Positions 12,410-24,330 of a DNA stretch of 64,000 bases are shown piece by piece (the stretch's first letter is position 1; each line of letters starts with the position of its first letter). The stretch comes from Taenia hydatigena (lineage: Eukaryota; Platyhelminthes; Cestoda; Cyclophyllidea; Taeniidae): contig JADWOT020000008.1 of NCBI GenBank assembly GCA_036345935.2, positions 1 to 64,000 of the forward strand, given 5' to 3'. The position numbers and the translations under genes are program-made. Below the pieces are notes generated by a model. It searched no databases, was not told the DNA's origin, and was given only the letters and a program-made list of their open reading frames with translations.

Positions 12410-14785
12410 GCAAAAGGGAATAGATTATTCAAAGACCAACGCACCAACACATGGTGTGTTTCTTCTGACCTCTGCTTTGATACACTCAAATTGCATGCGA
12501 TTTGTTACCAAGAGAGAAATCTACTAGTGGGCTATAAGCAGTTGAAGGTAAGGTAATGGAGAGAGACTAAGAGAAGAGAAGGCAGAAAAAAGAAGTCGAG
12601 CCGATAAATAGAGGCAAGAAATGGAGAATGATGAAGGGAGAGAGGGAAGGAAGAGCCTCAACTAATGTCAGTGAGAAGCCAGGTCTCATCCCGCTCTTCT
12701 GCTTGTTTGAGTGGTTACCCGCAAAATCTCTGGTTAAAAAATGGGAGTCGCGAGTCCAAGACTGGCTACCCTGCTTAACTACACAGGTTCTAACTCTTTC
12801 CTATTTTAACATCAACTATTCGATATGCTTGCAAGCGGCACTATATTGCGACAAAATTTAATGGTCTGATTCCTTCCGTGGAGTCATTTATACAACAGTA
12901 ACCCATCTCGCATCCACCTAGACACGTACCACCTCCTTCGCAAGAAGAAGAGTTAAACTAGCTGGATGATACACTGATTGCAAAAATAGCAAATTTTGCC
13001 AATTTTTGCACCATCCGCGAAGAATGAATGCAGCAAAGTCTAAAGTAGCGCATTGGTCGAAAGTTGTGCCACGCATTCGTGACGTGATCCGGTGTTACTA
13101 TTTATATTGGAAGAAAATGGTTGTAGAAGGGCTGTGTACTCATGCCACACACGTGGGCTTTATCGCCTTCATGCACACTCACGCCGTTATTAAGCGTAAT
13201 TGATCGTTTATCGCACTCACTTCACGATATGCAATGCACGTCATTCACTTACAAGATATTCCCGTCTCTGGATAGTTCTGTAGTCACCGGTACGTGACGC
13301 CCAAAGAGTATAGGCTATTCCACCAATAACGCCCAGCGTTGCAACTTGCTATTTTTGCAGCAAAACAGACGTACACTGCCACTGCTTGAGAGGCTAACAT
13401 TATTTATGTAGTTTCCTAACTTGCCAAGGGTTGGGTTCAACTAAATTATCGTGTATCGAAAACCAAAATTTTTAATGATGTTGGCATTGTGCATGTAGCT
13501 TCAGAGGACATAGAGTAGACAGTACTGCCTCTGACACCTTACCTTGCCAATAAACAAACCCATGAGAGCAGCTGCACAGTTGGGGGGTTAGCTGTTCAGT
13601 TGGATGGTTCTGTTAGTCAGTTATTTAACAATGCAGCTGACAGCTCATTTGAACCTGACTAGCTGGCCATCAAATTTGACTGCGACTGCAGATGAATCAC
13701 GCACTGCCAAAATACGTCACATCTTACTGGAACTTATGCGTGGAGAATATGAAAGCACAAAGAAGTGGTGGGCTATCGGGCTCTTGACTCTCAATTGAAC
13801 TGTTAATGCGGACACTCTCTTGATGATTTGATATTACAATGGCAAGCTGGTATATGGACTCTAAAATAATTTCCGAATGGAGGATACAACACTTACATGG
13901 GCAGCTGAGCCAGGTACACGTTAAAATATTGGCCGCCTCAAGCAAACCCATATTTACAGGCCCATCAGGTATCTGCTAATAGCGTGTCACTCCGTTTAGC
14001 GTTGAAATACCAGCCTCATGGTAATTAATCCTACCTTATCTATGCCCTCAGTGTTCCCGGAAGGAAGTTCAGAAATCTGATTGTTATTGCGACTGCGGAT
14101 CACAACTCGTAACTCTCGCTGATCTGAAGTTGGTGCCCCCTCATTTGGACAACGTTTAGAGAGTGCAAAGTTAGTCACTAGAAAGTGAAATCAACGTTGT
14201 CTTATCATACAATCTGCATTCCTTAGTCTTCAACACTAACTTAGCGTGTGTACCGACTAATGTGAGGCGGTGAGTAAACTCACATTTCAAATTCAATGTA
14301 GGAGGTTAGCAGCCAGGTCTGAGGCAGGAAAAGTACGTCACGGTGTCTACGAGTACACACCACCGGATGCCACGCGTGTGATGAGGCGGTCCACAGGGAA
14401 ACAGACAAAGTCTGAATTATCTAGTCGCAAAATCAACCATCCTTTCTGACCGACTAGTCAAGTCACATAATGTAGGCGAACAGCCTTTGTTGCATCAAAT
14501 TTTCATTTCAGAATTTACGGTTCTTCGAAAATTCGTAATTCCAAACGCTATGGACAAATGTTGAGGGTTAAAGCTACCATTATAGTCTACGAATCCGCCT
14601 CTACAAAGGTAAGAGTACTAAGCCAATATATTTCAAAGCACTTTCATTTTGTTCCCGATCCGCCCACTGCATTAATTAAAAGTGTAGGTTATTTCAAGCA
14701 TCATTGTATATTGTTTATTATGAAAGCTTTTAAGCACTTTAGCGAATGTCGTCATAGACTGACTAATCATGAACATGCTTGAGCA
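12410..14785 (-). repeat. R1 repeat copy D (lacks the ORF)
   Basis: Read on the minus strand it is colinear with 30640-32880: flanks of the R1 ORF, the AACAGCTAACC block (about 13590), the AGTTGCAACGCTG block (about 13330), TTTCGACCAATGCGCTAC (about 13060) and a pyrimidine-rich 3' section (about 12550-12640). It breaks off at about 14785, just before the ORF would begin, so the ORF is absent. The hairpin-like A/T-rich run at 12978-13008 (nested GCAAAAAT/ATTTTTGC and GCAAA/TTTGC) lies within it. Confidence 0.75.
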
Positions 14786-14924
14786 TATAATGCTATAGTC
14801 CGTTCCCATACGCGGCATGCATGGAATATTCCGCAGCCAGTACAGATGTCAAGATGCTTAACAAATTAAGTCGTATGGTCAAAAATATAAGCAGTAAAAG
14901 AAGAAATAGACTGCTTACTTGTCT

Positions 14925-15600
14925 TTAAGTTTAGCGAGGTTAAAAAGTGTGGGCACAGCTTCAATTTAAAGATTAAAAGGGGATGGCTTTAAATACGCAT
15001 CCGTGTGCACGAAACATAGGGAACAGTGCAAGCAAGATGGGCAGGTGGTAAAGAGTGCGACTCGTAGCGGTGGCAAACAATGCGACGCAACCACCCAATA
15101 GGAGGAAAAGGCAATCAATGATAGAAAATCAAGCAACAGTGGGAATCAAAACAAGTTGTGGTAGTCCAGAATTCATCATCACCTCAAAACTGACGCGGAA
15201 CTAAGGTGCGCTACCTTATCGCATCTATGCATAAAAGTGAAGAGCAGACACTTTGTTTCACGCTTGGGAGGCTAACAACACAAGTTAGTGTCGATGCTGA
15301 AGAGTCGCCCAAGGACCTTTGATTTCCTGGCACAAGGCCCTTAAGGCTGACCCCCAAGACAGGCTCGAATCGCAGACTACAATTCGCTAGGCGTCCCGAA
15401 TGAACTCGATTAGTAAAAATGCAGCTAGCAGAGAGAAGTTACTAAGCAACGTGCTTTGCTTTAATTTTAGCGAGGTTATAATGGATGCTGTGCCCTTGTT
15501 TAATCAAAATCGTGAGCAAAGCTTCAAATTGGAGGATGGAGGAAAATGACATTAACTGTGCATGCACATGCACAAAACACAGGTTCACCCTACACATTGT
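14925..15600 (+). repeat. R1 5'-end fragment, partly duplicated
   Basis: 14925-15395 matches about 27455-27860 on the same strand: TTTAGCGAGGTTA, CATCCGTGTGCACGAAACA, then GAAGAGTCGCCCAAGGAC. A second shorter version of its beginning follows at 15415-15600 (TTTAGCGAGGTTATAATGG..), so the 5' end of R1 is tandemly repeated here. It lies head-to-head with copy D. Confidence 0.65.
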
Positions 15601-17249
15601 GGTCCAGAAGCTCCGCGGCGTTATAACTAACCCCCTCAATCAGTTGTTCATGCTTAAGATCAAGAAGATACACGAGCTTTGTAAGGGTCCGCTCAACGAA
15701 GCACAAAGCTCTTTGCGCCTTGTATCCTGTCTTTTAACTAAATAACCCATGAATAGGTGATCTTCCTTTTCCTTACACTCGTTGTTTCGAAAATTTTTAA
15801 CGCCCATCTAATACCTCCCGCAAACCAAAAGATTGTTCTGGCAGGCCTCATTTTACTACATCCAAATGGGAAAATGCCGACCCAAGCCGACGTGTCACAC
15901 ACCACCGACAAGTGATTCTGTCAGACATGGAGCCTCCAGCATGGGCCGAAAACCTGTTGGACGCCTAAAGCATGCAACGAGGCTCTAGTCTCTTTCATTT
16001 TGTAGATGGATTGTAATGCGCTCCTCCACCAACATATCTAAGTTCGTGTACTCCTTCCATTAGGCGTCAGGATGCTATTCTTAAGCCGAATTTGTCTTGT
16101 TGATACTTTATGCGCTCTTTTAAGCAAGGATATACGAAGTCCGTGCTTGGTTGGCTTTCCACCAACTATTCCTGCCATCATTCTGTAGGCGACTACCAAG
16201 TCCTTACGTCAACGCAGCGGGATCTATAGTGGCAATGGTAAAAAGTGAACCCTGACTCAAGACGACACCACATCCCCATTCGTCAACACGAGTGGAAGCA
16301 GATATCGGAAAGCGAATGAGGTGGGCATCTCGCCTTCAATCTGCTCTTACAAGAAGTGCCATCAATCAGTTTTCCGTGGTCTATTAAGCCGCTCGAAACG
16401 TGCAGACGATGACTTCCAGTCCGACGCTTTGTTTCAGCAGCCTCATTATGTCACTTTAGGCTATTAAAGCCAGGTGTTGCTACAAGTACCAGCATCCTCC
16501 ATTGCAGATAAAAGAGCATAATGTGGTTCGCTGAAGGCTGATATCACTTTCACTCTTCACTTGATCGGCGGTCTTTGCCGATTGAACTATCCGCGCCAGC
16601 TGGCCTCTCCGCATTAATCCGGGGCCTAGTAATTAAGCGAAGAAGTCAGGCTTGATTGCCTGTCACTAAAGCAAAGTGGAAACAAGCCGAGCAGTAAAGG
16701 GAATTCTGCCTCATAGATGACAAAAATGACCATAGAGGAGTAAAGTGGTAACACGTTAACGAGAGAGAGCACAGCATGCGATAAACTAAGGGTCAGGAGG
16801 ATGTTGAAGTTTACCTAACAAAATACCACAGCAAAAGTACCTAGGCCTAAGGCTTTGGAATGGGGTAAAAAAGCTGGCTTTTCTACCAATATTTCAACCT
16901 GGCGGTGAAGCATCATCTTCCTGCTTCCTTAAAACACGCACTATGATGCTTCACACGCTGTTCGCTCGATAACGGCAACAAATGAGCATCGTTGAGAGAA
17001 TTCCGACACACTGCTGCTACCACATAAGGAGCATGAGTATAGGCGTAGCTACAAAACATCTTAACTATTTTTTGCATAAGCATCATAGGATCCCCTAGGC
17101 GTGGACACAAACAGTTTTAAAGCCATTCATTTAAAACCACGGTGAGGATCGGCATCAGGCGCATTAGAGTGCTGATTGGGTGAAAGGCGTAGCTGTGCTA
17201 CTTAAATCGCTCACGAGTAGCACTCAAGGCGGTAGTGGCCAGAATTCTA
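15601..17249. other. Unassigned region
   Basis: No supported gene or recognisable repeat. Only short frames occur on both strands (for example 15485-15745 +, 16913-17110 -), with no domain signal. Confidence 0.4.
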
Positions 17250-17590
17250 TTAGCCCTCTAACGTTAGTAAGAAGTCAGGTCTGACCCCACTCTTGTGATT
17301 GTTTGATTAGTCACCCGCAAAGTCCCTCCAATTCTAGTTACTCTGCTTAGCTACACGATTTCCAACTCTCTACTATCCTCACACACATTAATTTAAAATG
17401 TCCGCCAGTGGCACTATAGTGAGACTGAATTTAACAATCCGATTCCTTCCATGGAGTCAGTAATACAACAGCAGCCCATTTAACATCTTCTCAGAAGCAT
17501 TCAGCCTCTCCACATAAAGAAATAAACTGTCTGGATGAAGGACTGATTGCAGGAACAGCAAAAGTCGGCCACAATCTTAGATACATTAGC
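17250..17590 (-). repeat. R1 repeat fragment H
   Basis: Matches 12660-13000 of copy D in the same orientation (shared: GAAGTCAGGTCT, then the block GATTCCTTCCATGGAGTC, then CTGGATGA..ACTGATTGCA). It therefore corresponds to about 32230-32560 of copy B reversed. It is a short solo fragment from near the R1 3' end. Confidence 0.6.
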
Positions 17591-18009
17591 AACGTGAATG
17601 ATATAAATAAAAAGATGATAAAGAAAAGTTATAAAGTCTATCAAATGAAATAAAAGCTACGCCAAATCATAAGCAGGAGTACGTTTTAACAGGCCTTGGA
17701 ATCCAACATTGTCAAAACCAAACTCTTGAGATAAGTGAGACATGCTGCTGTATAATTACTTCAAACTTGCATTGTTATTTGAATTACCCCTGCTTTTATT
17801 TTATGATTTTCGTAATGTTATTTTCACTTATGCTTACTAAGTGACTTATTTTATCTACATTTTCGATCCCTAAATTTACTTTAGGGTCCATACCTGCAAA
17901 CGCATTACCTCTTAGCATAAAACTATATAATCCTGAAACAAAAACGTTTCCTTTTTTATAACTTGCATTAATTTTTAAAATCAGCGGTTGTTGTCTCCTA
18001 AAATGGACA
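17591..18009. other. Unassigned AT-rich stretch
   Basis: Low-complexity AT-rich sequence including A-rich runs near 17600-17650. The minus-strand frame 17796-18014 is not recognisable. Nothing is supported. Confidence 0.4.
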
Positions 18010-18330
18010 ATCACTCCACTGCGTCACATGTATGTGACACAAGTAATTTCTTTGACGACACAGATCAGTCAAGCTGGGATGTACCACAGAAACATTAGTT
18101 GAGATTAAAACAAATGGCTAAAGTCATGGACTGTATATTGTGTTAGCAGCATTTTTCTGAGCCCAACGCGTAACGTGGCGGCTGTGGGTTGGTCGCTGGG
18201 AGGCACACCCCTCTATACCAGTACGGAATCACTGTTCCACCAGAGATTGTAGTTCTGCCATGGCGACATGGCCAAGATTTGGAAACAGTAAAGCATGTTG
18301 CTGCCATCTCAAGCTTTACACAGTCCACAT
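18010..18330 (+). repeat. Dispersed repeat family G, copy 2
   Basis: Starts with GTCACATGTATGTGAC and contains GGTCGCTGGGAGGCACACCC about 180 bases later, followed by a block ending in GCCATGGCGACA that aligns with the AATGGCACAAC end of the other copies. It lies just inside the right arm of IR1. Confidence 0.6.
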
Positions 18331-18515
18331 CAACTGAACAGTGAGCCTTACTCGGTACTGACACTAGCTACGTCTGCATCAAAACGGATTCGGCACCTCA
18401 ATTTCGGCTTTCCAACGCATCAAATTAGTGGCAATGCCTACTATTGACAAAATTAGCATTCCTGCAATGTCGAGTCAAGAGGAGATGATTGGATTCCAGT
18501 TTGACAAATTGTGAG

Positions 18516-20774
18516 GGTAGCCAACTCGGTGCAGATGAGGAAATACAACAATTCTTGCGGATCATTTATAGCTTGTCCACAATTTAGTTGAAGTCTAAAA
18601 ATTTTTCGGTGTGAGTTTAGATCCCTCTGACACAAAGAGTTCTCGAACCAACTTATTTTTCCTTCATTATCTTTCACAACTATGCACGTCACACGACAAT
18701 GAAAGAGAATACTTATTAAAAGTTGCTGTTGAAGGACACCAAGTTGTAGCATCCCGAATAATGATTATGATTTCTATGATGATTTCAATTTTGCTGACTA
18801 ATTGTTCCCAAAAAAGACTGAGGATGGTTTAGTGGGATACACCGCGCTGACATGGGGCCATCTTTGAGGGCTTCCTCAAATCACTTTCGGTGCTGGCTGT
18901 GTCTCATGCTGGGAAACTTCACCAGCGCATCTACTACCTTTGATAGAGGCAGTTGACTTGGACAGACAGTTGGAAGCGGTTCCACTTTGCTGCATTTGCA
19001 GCACTCAACTGATTGCATTTTACATGACACCTGTAAAATTAAGAACCCTTCCCCGAGCTTGATGACCACTGCTACTTGTTCTGCTCGTCTGTCAATGCTG
19101 CGATGTGAGGAGGGAGCATCCACATGCTGACAGTCGATCGCAGGCATTGCAAAGATCCAAGACAGCTTCTAATGATGCACAGTCATGGCCGGTCAGTCAC
19201 GGAAATGCAGACACGAGGGCGTTTTGCATCTCAAACCAAGTTACTAAGATGAGTAAGCTGAAATCACACTTGCGTAGCAGTTGATTCATCTACCGTATCT
19301 TTTGACGAGATCGATTCCAGTTCGAGCAGTGTGGTAAGGTTTGCGACTAAGTCAGGGGAGGTTTGAATGCTATGTGCAGCGATATGAGTCTGATCGAGAC
19401 CATTTTTTATTAAACCGGGAGCTTTAGCTTTGAGATTGCGGATTTTAGGCAGGTTCATCTCATCAATTACATGCAAACTATCTTGAACAAATTTGGATCT
19501 GGTTCAGGCACTTCGACTGACTGCAGAACTGAAAATCTGACCGGATTAAGCGCCAGCAATCAACGATGTGTTCTATTCCTTGATAACATTCTGAACTCCG
19601 ATACTACCAACTTCTGCCACTTGGATAACACTAAGCCAACACTTTATAATTATTAAGCACCAACGCCTGCACTGTGCCTCACCATGCTCCATTTACTCTA
19701 CCCGTCTAGCACATGGGTAAAGGTGCCCGCGTGCGTGTACCTTTCGTTCATTGCAAATTATCCACCCCAGAGTCCGCCTTCTTTGGCCTCTCTTTTGCTA
19801 CTCGCGCCATGATAGCCACCACCATGACCAACCTAACTTAAACCCATCTCTTTCTCTTAAGTCATTATTCCTGACCACTTTTCGATAGGGTCTGCTTGCT
19901 TCTCATCCATTTGTTTATGGCTCACTGCTCGCCCGTACTCCAAACTCATCTCTTAAACACAATTGCACTTCAAATGATGTAGGCAAGACTGGACTGTAAC
20001 CATCACGTTGCCTGCATTAACTTTGCCCCTCAAAGTATTTAAGGTTCATAATTCTTCTTCTTGATTCATCTTTTTTAGGTACTGCTTGAGGTGCCCATTT
20101 ACATGTTGTCGTATCGGAAATTTTTCGTTGTTTTTAGTCTCTAGCCTGGTGAAACTTCCTCCTGCACATTTCCTCATCGCGTAAACTTAGCTTTTGTCCT
20201 TTTGTGCAAGGCAGCCAAAGGGTGACAATAGTATGCATCCACAAAACCCTATTTGCTGATTTTTCGCAGTAATAACAGGGTCGAATTAATATTTCGCCTC
20301 ATGTGTTCATTTGTATTCACAATCCTTCCGTCGAATGAAGTAAGCCTACAACTGACCAAGTGATGCGAAGTAAGGATTGAATGTTCTGTGACATCCATTT
20401 ATGTACTTGCCCGGGTTACTCCAAATTAAACCACTTTAATAATACATCACCTGTGATGAAGAAAAGTATGCATCAGCGCTTCCCCTCCATCAATGGAGAA
20501 GGCAGACGAGAGTGTGGTCGAATGACAGCAGATGAATTGAATTGATTTAGATATAAATTATGCAACAATGGTTATCTAATCCCGAGAAAAGTCCTCACAA
20601 CTTCATTTCACAGGACCATTGCGTTCTTTACTTACATCTGCAGCTTCCAGACATCAATAAGTTGGCATTGGCTACAACACAAATAACAATGCTGTCAAAT
20701 GTGCGTAGAGCATACTCACTTGTTAACAAGTATAAGTGAAACTACAAGAAGCCCAATGAAACTGCAACAACCAT
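18516..20774. repeat. Right arm of giant inverted repeat IR1
   Basis: Reverse complement of 1-2259. The inner edge is sharp: at 18515 the sequence diverges from the left arm. The outer edge lies at or just past 20774, because an R1 copy starts by about 20790. Immediately outside, 20768-20783 reads as a small palindrome (AACCAT..ATGGTT). Mirrored open frames occur at 18611-18832 (+), 18881-19147 (-), 19264-19476 (-) and 19471-19656 (+). Confidence 0.95.
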
Positions 20775-20789
20775 TTGAATGGTTGCAAC

Positions 20790-23766
20790 GTGGTTCATCT
20801 TATTTACACGATAGCCGCTGACCAGGTGGGAGTTTAGCTATTCAGGTGAGTGGCTCGGCTAGTCAGTCATTTAACGATTTTGTCTACAGCTAAATCAAAC
20901 TGACTGGCTTGTCGTCAAATGTGACTGTGACTGCAAATAAGTTAGGTACTGCCAACTTCGTCACATCCTACTGTTAATTGTACAGGGAGAATATGTTAGC
21001 TCAATAAAGTGGTCGACCACCGCACTACCAACTCTCACTTAAACCAACAATGCTCATGCTCTCTTAGCGATGTAATACGATGGTGGCAAGATGGTGTGCG
21101 GACTCCAAAATTAATTGCGAATGGAACACAAAACACTTGCATGGGCAGTTGAGTCAGACACATGTTAAAATATTGGATAATCAAGCAAAAGAAACAGGCG
21201 AACCCAATTTTACAGGCTTATTAGGCTCCTGCTAAAAATGCGTTATTCCGTTTAGTATTTGAAAGGTCAATCTCATAACAATTCAGCCTGCCTCACCCAT
21301 GTCCTCAGTGATTCCAGAAGAAATTGCAGAGCGCAGGCGGCTTACACGATTAGACCATATTTTGCTAATCAGCTGGTGTTCGACACAAATTACACAAAAG
21401 AGTGCAAAAATTATGGACTTAATATCAAAGGTTCGTTTAACCATGCGCCACAACTCGCATCTTAATGACGCCTACACAATTTGAGGTAAGCCTTGGCCTT
21501 GATTTGAAATCCAATTTGGATTGTAACTGCAGATCATAACTTGTAACGATAACCGACCCCAAGTTGATGTTCTCTTATTTGAACAACACTTAGAGAGCGT
21601 AAAGTCAGCTACTAGAAAGCAAAATCAGCGTTGTCTAATCTTAGAACCTACATTCCTTAGTCTTCAACGTGAAATCGGCGTGTAAACTGACCAATGCAAA
21701 GCGGTGAGTAAATTTACAATCCACAATCGGTGATTGAAGGTTAGCAGCAAAGCTTGAAGCAGATAAAATGCGTCTCAGTGTCTGCGAATACACGTCACCA
21801 GATCCCCACTTGCGATGACGCGGCTCGCAGGAAAACCGACGAATTCAGGAATATCTGGTCGCAAAAATAAGCATCATTTCTGACTGACTGGTTAAGTTAG
21901 ATAATGCAAGCAAACAGCCTTTGATACATCAAATTTACATTTCAAAACTATTGGCATTTAGTAAATCCTTATCCTCTTGCGCAATGGCTAGGTGTCACGG
22001 GTCTAAGCTACCGTTATAGCTTACAAATGCGCTTCCACAAAGATAACAGCACCAAGCCAATAGATTACCCATGGCTTTACAATTTCAAATCACTTTCATT
22101 TTGCTCCGAATCCAACCACCACGTTCACAAAAGGTGCAGGTCTTTTCAAATATAATTGTGCAACATTTATTTTGTTAGCTTTTAAGTGCTTTATGGAATG
22201 CCGTCAAAGACTGGCTAATCACAAACACGGCAAAGCGCGTAAAGCTTTACTTCTTCTTAATATGATATGGAGACAGGCCCACTGTACCATCTCCACCAAA
22301 TTGATCGTCCAATCGCTTTGCCACCGGTTGCACCAAATGCGAAAACTATCAGGTAAGTTGGAAAAAGGGAGAAAGCGAAAACCGCCTAAGGCCTCGAATG
22401 TCTTTTGCAAGCAGTTTAAGTTCGGACGGAGATCCAACGTTTGCCACATCGAGCCTGTCACAACAAGCGTTTGCTTTGACGTGAGGACATCGGCTATGGC
22501 ATGCAGGTGTCCACAATCCCGATATTCAAAATCAGGACAATCAAGATATATAACGACGCAGTCATAGTCGCTCAGCTGCATCCTTTCTCTTCCTTCTCCA
22601 CCTTCTTCTGACCATTCACGCATGTCCAGTACGGTGCCACCTGCTGACCTCAAGAATGGATCCCACTGGTTTGCAAAGTCGGGAATATCCGTAGACACGT
22701 CCATGTAGAGACGAGTGGAGGAAGCAGAACGCAGCTCTGGCAAATTGCATTTGTAGCGTTTTATTCCGTAAGGCAATGGGCTTGCGCAACGATATGGTGT
22801 GGTGATCAAACAGCTAATCGGAGTCTGTGCATCAGCAGGATTCACTGTCGGCGGAAGGCCACAAAAGAACTCCTCTACGTTATCGCAATGCTGTGTTGCA
22901 CGATTATAACAATGAGGGTATCCCTCCGCGTTTGTACTTCCAGCCATTTTATATCCTTTGCACTGTGGTGGGTACTAAGTGCTTGGACGAGAATGTCTTT
23001 ATATAGCCGCTTAATGGTGAAATTCAGCAACTGCCGGAGAAAATATAAATGCGAAAGGGATTCAGTAAAGTTATCCAAAGGGCGCAAAGTTAATCAAACC
23101 AAATTGAGACGTTACCACTCAAAATCTGAATGAAAACTATCCAAGTGAAGCTTTTTTATGCAACAAGTGTTCATCAACATCCAGTTCTAGTCACTTTCTC
23201 ATCCACTTAATCAGGAAAGTCCAACGACCCATCGTGGTACTCAGGTGGTACTTAGATTTGTTTGAAAGGAATGTGTGCAAGTTCTGGCTGCACGTTCTTG
23301 TAATTTACAATGATATTATATAGATTTATTCATAATTAGGGGAAAGCCTGTCAGATTTTTATAAGTGATTTTTGGGGCACAAAGCATTGAAAATTGAGGT
23401 ACCTTGTGACGTAATTAGCGAATCGATGTGAAGAAGTTGTTATTGGCATAACATATAGGACGTAGGCGACTATGCTAATAGGCAGACATGCTTACACATC
23501 TTTAAGATGTTGGCTAAACTAATGCAGATTGCATTGTGCGTGCCTTTGCATGGATTTAAAAAATAGGTCAACAGTAACGTATTTTGCTGTTGTTAGCCCG
23601 ATCCGATCCAACTCGGTAAAGGTCTTCTTCAAATGAAATAACTCGATGCAGATGATGTAGATGTGTGGTAATTTGCATTAATATTCGACACTGTGGACGT
23701 TTCAAGCAGCTGCAGCTGATTGAGTTAAGTAGGCAAGTCTTTATATGACTGCCTCCTCCAGGTTCG
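20790..23766 (-). repeat. R1 repeat copy A, carries open ORF
   Basis: Colinear on the minus strand with about 29050-31740 of copy B: the terminal TTAGCTATTCAGGTG block at 20824, the block at 21480-21640, the ORF at 22219-22947, and the upstream segment at 23530-23740, which matches 29050-29270. Its 3' end abuts the IR1 arm and its 5' end is replaced at about 23767 by family F. Confidence 0.75.
22219..22947 (-). CDS. R1 ORF, BRCT-like protein of unknown function
   Basis: A 242-codon ATG-started frame, the longest convincing ORF of the window with its relative at 29794-30585. Function is unknown. Residues ~70-175 show a BRCT-like pattern by eye: a hydrophobic strand (RLYMDVS), a helix leading into AGGTVLD (102-108), strand DCVVIYL (129-135), then a stretch ending in LVVTGSMWQTL with Trp168 where BRCT domains carry their conserved Trp. 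The order resembles C-terminal BRCT repeats of the BRCA1/BARD1 type, which bind phosphopeptides in nuclear proteins; this is inference. A second Trp-rich block (RIWCNRWQ, 203-210) follows. Compared with the other open copy, the N-terminus differs because a deletion removed the conserved HLC..LFF region and shifted the frame. A TATATAAAG lies about 60 bp upstream of the ATG in this copy only. Confidence 0.6.
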   Translation of the reverse strand: MAGSTNAEGYPHCYNRATQHCDNVEEFFCGLPPTVNPADAQTPISCLITTPYRCASPLPYGIKRYKCNLPELRSASSTRLYMDVSTDIPDFANQWDPFLRSAGGTVLDMREWSEEGGEGRERMQLSDYDCVVIYLDCPDFEYRDCGHLHAIADVLTSKQTLVVTGSMWQTLDLRPNLNCLQKTFEALGGFRFLPFSNLPDSFRIWCNRWQSDWTINLVEMVQWACLHIILRRSKALRALPCL

Positions 23767-24330
23767 GGGGTTAGACCTCGTTCTAAGTTCAGATGACGTA
23801 ATGTTGCACCCTGGAAATCATTTGGCTCACTTTCAATGCTCTGGAAATCGCTTTTGGCTTTGGATTTTACTGCATGACTTTTTAATAGAATTAAGGCCTC
23901 GTAGTTATTTTCCTTCATTTTAAGGCTAACTACTGCTACTGCTGCCCTTTTAATCAACGCAGAGCAGCCACTCCTTCCTCTTCTCTTGCCCCTCTCTTCT
24001 TCGTCCCCAAGAATTTCCTTTCCATAACAAATTCTATTTAAACGAAATTTAACCTTACTTATCAAAAAGGCATTTCTATTACATTTTATTAAATAAACTA
24101 AGCTCCTGGCCTTAGTGCTTTTAAATCCACTGTTTTTAACCTCATCCGACCTACCTACCCACCATCACGCATGTGCGACACTTTCGATTGCAGTCGAACC
24201 ACCCAAAAAGATTCCTTTTGTTTTCTTTCTCTTTCTTTTTTTCTTTCCTTTTTCAGCTTTTGTAAAATTGCTTATTTATCTATCATACCACCTTCACCTC
24301 TTTCAACCCACCACCATCACGCCTATTGAC
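23767..24330 (+). repeat. Repeat family F copy 2
   Basis: Begins GGGGGTTAGACCTCGTTC and resembles 11763-12245 in its head and in a later segment (CACCATCACGCCTATTGACCCTCC, 24312-24335). As at copy 1, it sits directly against a truncated R1 end. A GCATGTGCGACAC word at 24170 resembles the family G start. Confidence 0.5.
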
